NCBI GenBank assembly: GCA_000507305.1
Contig: DF239319.1
Location: forward strand, 248,001-312,000
Source: Breviolum minutum Mf 1.05b.01
Taxonomy: Eukaryota; Sar; Dinophyceae; Suessiales; Symbiodiniaceae
DNA length: 64,000 bases
Reading direction: 5' to 3'
The position numbers and the translations under genes were made by a program. The notes beneath the pieces are model-generated. The model was given only the letters and a program-made list of their open reading frames with translations, searched no databases and was not told the origin of the DNA. This document shows, piece after piece, positions 55,501-64,000 of this stretch. Positions within the stretch are counted from its first letter, which is position 1. Every line of letters starts with the position of its first letter.

Positions 55501-58500
55501 CCAAGGTGAAAGACGGCGTGACTGCACATAGAGTCTGACATCCAAGGTTGTTGCTTCGTTGTGAAAACAACTCAAATCACGTGATGATTGGTTGCCACAG
55601 TGCCCAGTGCCCTTTCGGTCAAAACGGCGCCAAGGGGCAGGACTTTCAGGGTTGCTGGGGTCTTTGCGGTCCGTGAGCCATCCGATGATGAAGATGCCAA
55701 TCTAAGGTCACATGCACGGGACACCAAACAACGAAAGCACAAGTTTGCTGCTGGGATTTGCAAAGACTCTTTGTTGGATGTTTCAAGCAGGGCAATTCTT
55801 CATTGTGATTCTCCCTTTCATCCTGAGGCGTCGTAAATTGACTCAAACCACAAGCTTGAACCGTCTGAGGTCTGACTGCCACCGGGCCACACAAATGATA
55901 ATTGCCAGGACTCCAATGCGTGCCCCTGCCATCATAGGGAATCACTTAGCTGTAAGTGCAGGATCTCGAACCTAATCTTTTTCACCTTTTTCAAACCTTT
56001 GTAGTGTGCGCATTCTGCAACGTGCTACACTATAGTTTTACCAGCTTTGCAACTCATCGTTCCAGGTGTGTCCGAGATGGAGCGACAAATCCTTTCTTGA
56101 AACAAGGTGGTGTATGAAATCATAAATTCATGTTGAGAATCCATTTGCAAAAGCGGAATGCCTTTCAAAACGAAAGTGATGAAGACCACACTGCCACTGT
56201 TGGCCCCACTCTAAACTGATGCTGACTGCACCTAGTTTGTTCAGGTTCTGCTGCAAAGGTGTCTGATTGGCCGAGGTGTCTGGGAAGCAAAAGCACGTGG
56301 TCTTCCTAGCTCCGGCCTCATGAAATCCAGAACAGGATCTTGCGTCTACACCACCACAATCCAAGGACATCTCTTGTCTGTGTGCCCTGGGCATTGTATC
56401 TGTTTTTTCATATGCTCTTCATATCATTCATTTCAGTTAAATGCTCTTTAAATGCTCCTTTCTCTCACTCTCTCTCTCCCTCGCTGTGCACCAAATTTTG
56501 GCCAAAGCACATCGCCATTAATCAGTTGGGCAATTCGTCCAATACCTTGGCTTGCAGCACAAGCACCAGGTGAATAAGAACAACAAGCTACGTTGGCATG
56601 TAAGTCGCTATGACCAAATCGGCACTTGGTCAGCAAAAGTGTTTGGATATGTTTTAAACGAGCAAGGACCCCGTGGCACTCACCTTGCAAAAAAGCTGCG
56701 AGTGCTCATGCCGGTGTCAACCACCAAGCCCTTGCCAACTCCACTGGTGATGCTGCAGCCAGAGAATGCCATGGTTTCTGGAGTAAGCCTTAGACCCAGG
56801 ATGGCCGTGATGTACACAAACATTGTGTAGCGGTGACAAGGATACACGATATCTTCAAATATGTTCGATAACAAATTCTGAAAACTTGCATCTAAACAGC
56901 TCACATGATGTGATACTTTGCAATAGAAAATGCTTACAATGTGTGAGCCGCAATGAGCAGCTATCTAGTGATCCAAGCAACTTCTCTGGAGCTCCTTCCT
57001 TTTTTTCCTTCACCTTGTGGGTCTTAGCCACATCATCAGGCTCTCCTCAAGGGCTTCATCAGTCATCAAAACAGGACGCACACCAACCCCACGGCATGAC
57101 AAGGCCCTTGCTAGGCATCAGGAACCCATGATGACAAGCACTCTACTACTGAGATTTTGAGACAACAGTCTAAGTGAGTTCATCATCTGGTCATTCTGTT
57201 GACTCTTGACTCATATCTGAAAGTTACGAGATATATTCAATTTAATCGATTATATGTATATATATATATATCGATTATTAGCTTCTTGCTGCTAACGAAT
57301 CGTGCCATCCTGGTGAACGCTATGTCCAACCCTCTGGTGCCCGTGCCACCGTGCCTGTGAGTGCCATCTCGCTGACCTTGAAATCCTTCGCCTCAAACAA
57401 ACGCAAGTCAGCAGGCACCACGTCTCCTGTGCCCAAGACGACCTGAGCAATCAAGCTGACACAGGATGATGGTGTCATATACTTGATTCCGATAATTGCG
57501 TGATCAAATAACATGATTTATGTACATTCATATAGATTTTGAATTCAAGTAGCCTTGGTTCGAAAAATAACAACAACAGCGCAACAGGGCCTGGAGTCCA
57601 AGTGGGCTGCCTTCAATAGCAAAAACATATCCAATCGGGTCCAATGGTTTGCAAAGATGCTGAATCATCCAGTCTGTCCTTGTGCCTCTCCCTCCATAAA
57701 GACCCCTTCGCAACACACCGACCGTCCGGTCAAAGCTGTTTTAAGACCAAGTTTCGATATCACCTGCAACCACTGTGGGGACAGCCACTTGGACTTCCTT
57801 GCCATCTCGGAGCACCTCGGCGCGACACAAAAATGTCACATTGATAGGCAGCAATTCAGGTGGCTCGCTAGGAACCAGACATAAATGTTGGCTTGAGTCA
57901 TCTTGGACAACCTTGGTTGGTCACTTTAGTTGCGCAACTTCATGGGTAGATGAAAACAGAGTGGTGAAGGATGATACTTGGTGATGTTGGCTGGGAGGCT
58001 TCCAAGAATGATTATATAGGGCCTTCAAGGACACAACCCGCCGGAGGACAAAAGAAATATCCCAGGATTGACTGGCCCGACGATATCGTAGGATCCACGA
58101 TATGTGGAGAATTGGATCAATGCAGTGGAAGCAACGCCTCCAAAGCATCACCGGCCTTGCTCTCAGTCCATGCTGCAATGCCGGCGTTGATGAGGACAAT
58201 GAGTCCCTTGGTCGAGCAAGCAGTGCTCCGAAGTGCACTGCTGCTTGGGGGGCAAAAACTGAGCAGCCTCTCCAAGAAGTTGGAACAGGAAATGTGGGAA
58301 GGCATCATTCCAGCAAACATCCAATTGTTCAGCTAAGCAGCAATAGCAATGCCTGCCGGCAGAGTGCGAACAATGCAAAACTAAAGACTTCTGAACGAAG
58401 TCATCTACGCAAATATAAATAATTGCAGTTTTTTCCATACCACATCTATGATTGCATGGAAAACTTTCACAACTTTAATAGGAATCTAGCCAGGTCGGTC

Positions 58501-59340
58501 ATCAGGTGGGGCTACAAGTAGCCCCATATCCTCTCTCTTCACAGACCATGCGTGCCTGTGGTGTAGGAGAGTGGGTCTGCTGCCTTTGGGCCAGTCGCGT
58601 TCACGAGCACGGAGGCCACTGCGGAGACCATCAGCAGGACGATGATGAAGCTGGTAAGCCTATCGTCACCAGTCACTGTTTTTTTTATGCCCAGCCTATC
58701 TCTCTGAAAATCATTACGTTTCCATTTCAGCATAATGGAATACATACATCTATTATAATATTGTAAAGATTGTATGCAAATCAGTATCATCGGAAGACGG
58801 GGAATGATCTAACATAGGCTTCATGATGTTCAGTACAGTACTCATACGGATGAGATCTTCTTCCGGCTTGTCTCAAGATCATGCAGGAGAGGTTGGATCT
58901 TTCTATGAAACAATCAAAGAAGTAACCCACGTTGAGACCGGGGGCGGCGGGGCGGGCTGCATCCCAGGCACTGCATTAGAAAGAGCAGCAGCAGAGTTGG
59001 CTTCGGAGGCTTCTCCAACTCATTGAGGCCATCACGCTCCAAGATTTCCTGAGCAGGGCGAGCTGCAACAAGTTTTTCCATGTGTTTCTCCAAACATCTC
59101 CACAGACCAATGTGTTTTTCAGGTCAACTGGTTTTAAAAGTGAGGGGGCCAAGGTGCTGCAGCCAGCTTGGTAGTGAGGCCTTTCTGGAGATCAGTTTTG
59201 TATTGCCTGAAGGATGCACAATGACACGACCCCATCTTATCAGTATTGCAAAAGGTCCGCCAGAAGTCCTTCTTGTCATGAATTCAGAACTGGTCTACAA
59301 AACAGCCAAGTCTCTTTGCCAAAGAGTCCATGGGAGTCAC
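45806..59340 (-). CDS. P2-type cation-transporting ATPase, complete or nearly complete, about 43 exons
   Basis: A membrane pump that couples ATP hydrolysis to cation transport through an aspartyl-phosphate intermediate. Ordered exons: N-terminal KGLTTKLAA and [16 protein letters not shown] (58972-59048); M1 [17 protein letters not shown] (58556-58659); M2 [20 protein letters not shown] (about 58135-58206); A domain [19 protein letters not shown], then [12 protein letters not shown] (TGEP in place of TGES). Then M4 [16 protein letters not shown] (about 55410-55490); P domain [14 protein letters not shown] (about 54560-54676); N domain [12 protein letters not shown] and [28 protein letters not shown] (about 51375-51440); and MTGDG with [16 protein letters not shown] (about 50000-50440). 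Last, M5 [13 protein letters not shown] (about 49700-49785); M6 [20 protein letters not shown] (about 48985-49113); late membrane spans; and a tail ending [25 protein letters not shown] in M4 marks it as P2 rather than a P3 proton pump. GT, GC and GA donors all occur. The first exon upstream of 59340 was not fixed. Confidence 0.92.
48676..48712. repeat. A/TA microsatellite in an ATPase intron
   Basis: A run of A followed by about ten TA units and a T run. It lies in an intron of the P2-type ATPase. Confidence 0.9.
49474..49690. repeat. CA microsatellite, N join, and CAACAACCA-type repeat
   Basis: About 36 CA units (49474-49544) run into a single N (49545), followed by AACAACCAACAACCAGCAACC-type imperfect repeats to about 49690. 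The array lies in the intron between the M5 and post-M5 exons of the ATPase. The N shows that its true length is unknown. The poly-Cys/Val and poly-His/Thr frames over it are artefacts. Confidence 0.95.
57248..57277. repeat. TA microsatellite with a palindromic border
   Basis: ATCGATTATATGTATATATA and its mirror TATATATCGATTAT form a perfect-looking hairpin around a TA tract in an ATPase intron. Confidence 0.75.
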
Positions 59341-59344
59341 CTTG

Positions 59345-62098
59345 GACGATTTCTTCTGTGAGTTTCAACAGAGACATGAGACTGATAGCATAGCTGCTTG
59401 TAGCCTTGCTCAGGCAATGATGCTCCCCTCTTCTCTGTCTACAACCCTATGTACCTATAGAAACAGTAAACGTGAGCCTCTCGAACCTTTCAGAAGCGAG
59501 TCATCAAATCTACTTGTGATTTTGTTGTGATCATTTTGCGATCCTTCTGCTTCTTTTCTCAAGACTTTCGTCACACCACGGGCAGCTTCATGTCTTCAAG
59601 CCACCCACATACCCTTGTGGTCAAGTTGCGGCATCTTCTGCTTGCTTGTCCTGCTGTGCTGAAGAGCCTTGTTTTCCTGACTTTTGCTTCTGCCTCAGCC
59701 ACAATTTTGGCTGGTGCCACATGATGATAAAACATGATAAGACTGGATATGACCATGACAATTCACCTGTCACACAAAATCAGAATTAAGATCACCAGTA
59801 GATTCAGATCACCTGAGTGCCCCCAACATCTTCTGCAGTGGAGTTCTGTTCTGCGAAGCGAGCGCCACTCTAAAAAACTAAAGCCTTTCTGAGCCACAGC
59901 ACGCTGTCGAAAGGGCAAATCACGGCAAGTTCTCACATCATAGATTGGAAGCTAGAAAGTGAAGGAAAATGAAGGAAATCTATATAATGTAATCAAATAT
60001 AATTCATATGAGTCAGAGTCAGAGTCTTGCATTTCCTACCATCCAACCGAACCCTCAGCCCAAGCCATTACAGTAACATGACTGAAGCGGTCCCATCCAG
60101 CTGCAACTGCTTCCATGTTTTTCGCGTGTTGCACTGCCACTGCAGCTCAGCCCCGCCCCGCGAACACAAGTCGGAATTTGCTGGCTGAGCTGCGACGACC
60201 CTCACCGTTTCGATGTTCCACTCTGCGGAATGTGATCGAAATGTGAGCAAGTGGAGAGAAGATGTGAGCAAAAATTGTCTTCGAAGTCTAGACAAGCCAC
60301 ACATCTAGCAGTTTACGATAGACATAGGCAAACACGAGCTGGCCAGAAGGGAATCAGGGTCACCCGTCTTCGCAATGTGCTTGCTCGACGCACAGAAGTC
60401 TATGACTCCGTGCCTGGCCTGGCTCTATACACTATAAATAAAAGTCAAGATGTTGAGTTGACCACCCCCGACAAATCGTTGATCACATGTTTTGCCTGAA
60501 AAAAGCATGAAAAAGTGGATTTGCTGAGTTTGGTCACAGTTGGTTGTTCAACAAGTTTAGGCGACATCATTCTCATGCTTTCGGGGCAGCATCGATCTCC
60601 AATCTGATGGCAGGGCCCTTTCAACACCGAAATATCCCACAGTCAACGAGCGAGGTGAGGCCCGTGACTCTGGCAAGCCTGAAATTTACCACGAGTCAAC
60701 ATTATCTATCTACCTCTCTGACGGCAAATTTGGGGACAATGGTGGTGATCCAAGATCTTCAGTCTTGCCAAGAAATGAAAATGTAGTGGGCGAAAAGGGC
60801 AAATCCCGGCAAATCCCTGAGCAACAGCACATTGGCACCACAGGTCACCACAACTGGTAGAGCTGAAGTCTCACCACTTGTTCGGCTTCATGTGGAAATC
60901 AAGATCTAGTCTTACCATGTCTTACCTAGCTTCCTTCTTTCTTTAACCTGATGGATGGGCAGCATCTGTTTGTAGCTGCGTGTACCTTCATGCCCCATAC
61001 ATTTTCATGCATCCATCACACCCTCCTATGTTTTGTGTCACTTTCTGATTTCAGCCTGGGAGAATATATCCATGACAAAAGCAAAATAAGATTAAGTCTT
61101 CTCGAAAAAGTTGAAAAAACGTCATTCACCAACTGAGGGTTCACATGTGTCGTGGTCAAGTGTCAAAAGTCGGTGTATGCCAAGTACGGGGAGTGCTCAT
61201 TCCTCTGTCAATCGGCATCCTTATGGTCATATATACTCCTACCATAGGCTTGATGTTCCCGTCTCCCACTTATTGGGGATTCTTATAATTGATTGAGATT
61301 AACAACTGGAATGGATCGAGCACATCTGGTGGAACATATGGTTTTATTCTGTCTCACTCATGCCAACATGTGCTGTTCTCAGTCGCTCAGAACTGAAGAG
61401 CTGTGGTATGAAAGCTGGGTTGAGCATTCATCGGCCTGCGCATGGCCACGGACGCGACATGATATAACGTCTCTTGTTATCTTTAGAATGTTACCTCAGG
61501 CTCATCGTTTTAGAACTATTGGTGGGAGTTGACGCTTTTCTTTTGACAGCTGCCAGCAAAATGCAAGGTTTGAGCAAAGGCGAGTGTCTCGAGCCTTACT
61601 TCCCAGTAATAGGCACGGGCCTTCGTATCCCTCCATTACATGATAATTTGGAAATAAGGTGACTCCAAATGCTGCAAATCTTGCCACAAGACTCAATGGC
61701 AAAAGCTTTGCAAGCATGTTAAAAATGTTGGGTGTTGCTTTCGCCAGATTGTCACAAAAGCAATTATATAAATGCACGTGCTTATAGATTCATCTCACAT
61801 GGAACTATATGCTGCACTGCAAACGTTGGATTATTTGAAGAATTTCAACGATGCACTGATACAAATACACTATACCGATCTATCCCGTGGTTTGTGTCAC
61901 TCTTATTTCAAGCAGAACTGATGCAACTTGACTTATCGCAATGTCGTCAAGCCAGCTGACAAACGAGCAGCCTGGGTAGACATGACTCAGAAGACCTGGG
62001 CACAGTGGTCACCAGTTGAAGGTAAAGCATAGCAACTCTGACATGCAACGTTCTGTGTTTCATTATTCTCTCCACATGCTACAAACCTCGAAGTTTTT
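59345..62098. other. interval between the tandem ATPase genes; probable 5' exons of the downstream copy
   Basis: The 5' exons of the ATPase that ends at 45806 should lie here. Candidates are a Lys/Gln/Ser-rich frame at about 59600-59720 (SGKQGSSAQQDKQAEDAA) and an ATG at about 60118 opening MEAVAAGWDRFSH. Near 59835-59870 the minus strand reads NRTPLQKMLGALR, which echoes the ATPase [11 protein letters not shown] segment and may be a stray exon copy. None of these could be joined in phase. Confidence 0.35.
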
Positions 62099-64000
62099 TC
62101 ACCGAGGCACTCCCATGCAGCACTGGAACCATCCTCTCCTGGCAGGCTGCACGGGTGCTCCGACCTTTGCTTCTTTCAAATACCTCAGCACAACTGCCAT
62201 CGATTTAATGCTTGAACTTCCAAAGTTCAAGTGAACAAAGTTGATCAAAGGGAGTCCATTTTGATCCCGGAATGCAAGAAGAGATCCAGTACTATGTATG
62301 AAGAGACCCTGAGAGAGATGAAAAACCACGGACACTGTCCATCTACCAACCAACACATGGATCATGCCCAGCCACTTGGCTCCGGCCACCTGACACAGAA
62401 ATCGATCTGGAGGTGGCTTTAGACATGTGCAATGAGAGATCTGTCTTCACCAACATTCCGCCTTGATTGGAAGCACTGGTGCGGCATCTGCCATCGCAAG
62501 GCTGTGTTGGTGCTTTCTGGCTTGGTAAGCGCCTTGGAGAAGGTGGCACAGCATTGGCAACTTTCTGTAAAGTACCAAATTGAATCAAATTGATCAGGCA
62601 ATCTTCCACATTTAGGGGACAAAGAGAGGAAGAGACCCCATGCCGCCTATGCCACGACTTGTCTACCGAGGCACTGATCAGTTTGCAGGACTCGCTCAGG
62701 ATAAAGCAGCCAACAGGACCTGCCACTGCCAAAGCCCAGCCAAAGACTCCTTGGAGTAGAACGAAACATCACCAGCTGCAAGAAGCATCGCTGTATGAGA
62801 GTGGCTATATTGCCCGAAGCAAAGCTTGCTGGGTGGCTTCCCAATGCTTCATGCAAGTGCCTTGACATCTTCCAGAACCGTCCAGAAATGATGTGCGGCT
62901 CACTATTTGAATGCGTCGAACCCGTTCAAGTGTTTTAGCCTAATTGCCCTTCATCTGTCCATCTGCGTGACAAGCCGCCTACTGCACGGGGCAGTTGCCT
63001 CCAAGGTTCCGATCTCCAAGCCGCGAAGGCCCAGGATTCGGTCAGACAGGTATGGAGTCAGAACAGCCTCGGTATTGGAAAAGATGATAAAATCAAGCTT
63101 CAACTTGCCATCACACAGTGCTACCCATTGCTATCCATTGCATGGATTGCTTGGATTGCTTGTGGGTTGTTTCCTCACCCTTCGAATCTCAATGAACTCT
63201 GCATGTTGAAATGCTACTGCTACCCTTTAGCCCTGCATTCTGCAGCCAAAGCTGAAGGCATCTGAAAGCATCTAAAGGAACCTGTCAAAATTATTCAAAA
63301 GTCTGCAGTGCAGTTACGTAAATCAAGTGTTCCATGCATCGACTCATCCCGTCCTGGGTAGGTCCTACGAAACCAGAGAAAGCAAACAGTCTTCATGCAA
63401 GGAACGACATAGAGGCAAATCTGCGCCATCACAATGGCCTTCTGCATGTGCTTATTTCCAAGGATATCGTGCCACATTGGGTTCGTGAACGACCGGGAGA
63501 TGTAGGCTCGGATGTTTTCCGACCTGCAGGTCAGGTCAATCTGTGAGGAACAAGGATGGACGAAGGGAACACATCCGACATCATTCGACCAAAACGAAAA
63601 ACGAAACATCGCAGGGACACAGCGACCCAGACACACTAAGATCAAGACCATACCAGCGATATGAAAGCCACGGTCTGCGCCTTGCTGAGCCTGCAAGCGC
63701 ACGACATTCAAAAGCACGAAGGTATCCTAGCCACTGATATGCACACAACATAGCCAAACAAGTAAATGGTGCGACCAAAAGATGACACCATCCTCATTAT
63801 CTCTGTCCTATGCCAACCTGCCTGACATCATAACCTTAGCAAACAAGCTGTCCGTCAACCTACCAAAGCCCCTTGCATCATTTCAATTTGATTAGACGAA
63901 GAGTTGGACAGTTGGACGTGCACGGTTTGGTCTGCTACCAATTGTCTGCCTTAAGTCGCTGCATGACCAAGTTCCAGGCTGTCCAAAAGGTAGATGTTGG
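62099..64000 (-). CDS. 3' end of a second P2-type ATPase, tandem paralogue (continues past window edge)
   Basis: Exons matching the C-terminal third of the ATPase to the left recur in the same order. They are [19 protein letters not shown] with [20 protein letters not shown] (about 63400-63525), [14 protein letters not shown] (about 63010-63070), [18 protein letters not shown] (about 62660-62750), HSLAMADAAPVLPIK (about 62470-62520) and [20 protein letters not shown] (62099-62162), ending in TGA. The copy at 46-47 kb has [20 protein letters not shown] and [18 protein letters not shown] in the matching places. The two genes are therefore tandem paralogues in the same direction. Catalytic and ion-binding exons of this copy lie outside the window. 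Confidence 0.9.

Overview
The window looks like dinoflagellate nuclear DNA, most likely from a Symbiodiniaceae-type alga. Coding sequence is broken into many very short exons. Introns begin with GT, GC or GA and end in AG that is almost always followed by G in the exon. Every gene I can reconstruct lies on the minus strand, and some are only 58-70 bases apart. There is no bacterial-type operon, rRNA gene, intact tRNA gene or CRISPR array. Genes therefore have to be read as spliced exons; long open frames on the plus strand are mostly chance.

Layout from left to right (all genes minus strand, so transcription runs right to left): a 3' exon of an unidentified gene (518-678); DIM1, the 18S rRNA adenine dimethyltransferase (974-7287, 19 exons, fully reconstructed); a CEP104-like ciliary-tip protein (about 7.6-24.0 kb). 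One large CEP104 intron (18762-23436) holds a same-strand 2-oxoglutarate/Fe(II) oxygenase-like gene (21248-22844) and two further terminal exons. Next come an unidentified terminal exon (24079-24334), a small ubiquitin-like protein (24954-25769), a TPR protein resembling STI1/HOP (about 27.3-29.8 kb), scattered unidentified exons (30-31.7 kb), a fibronectin type III gene (32915-about 35.4 kb), QTRT1, the catalytic queuine tRNA-ribosyltransferase (36521-38848), a second fibronectin type III-like gene (about 39.6-42.2 kb), unidentified exons (42.8-45.1 kb), a complete P2-type ATPase (45806-about 59.3 kb, about 43 exons) and the 3' end of a tandem paralogue of that ATPase (62099 to the window edge).

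Two genes, DIM1 and QTRT1, act on RNA modification; CEP104 belongs to the ciliary tip; the ATPases are membrane cation pumps. They do not form one pathway. The shared feature is genome organisation: one-directional, closely packed gene order, non-standard splice sites, and introns rich in simple repeats.

Three single N characters (5344, 13447, 49545) mark joins between assembled pieces. The first is flanked by a 212/213-base duplicated segment that is almost certainly an assembly artefact; the other two interrupt microsatellites. Exon ends given as 'about' were not resolved to the base.
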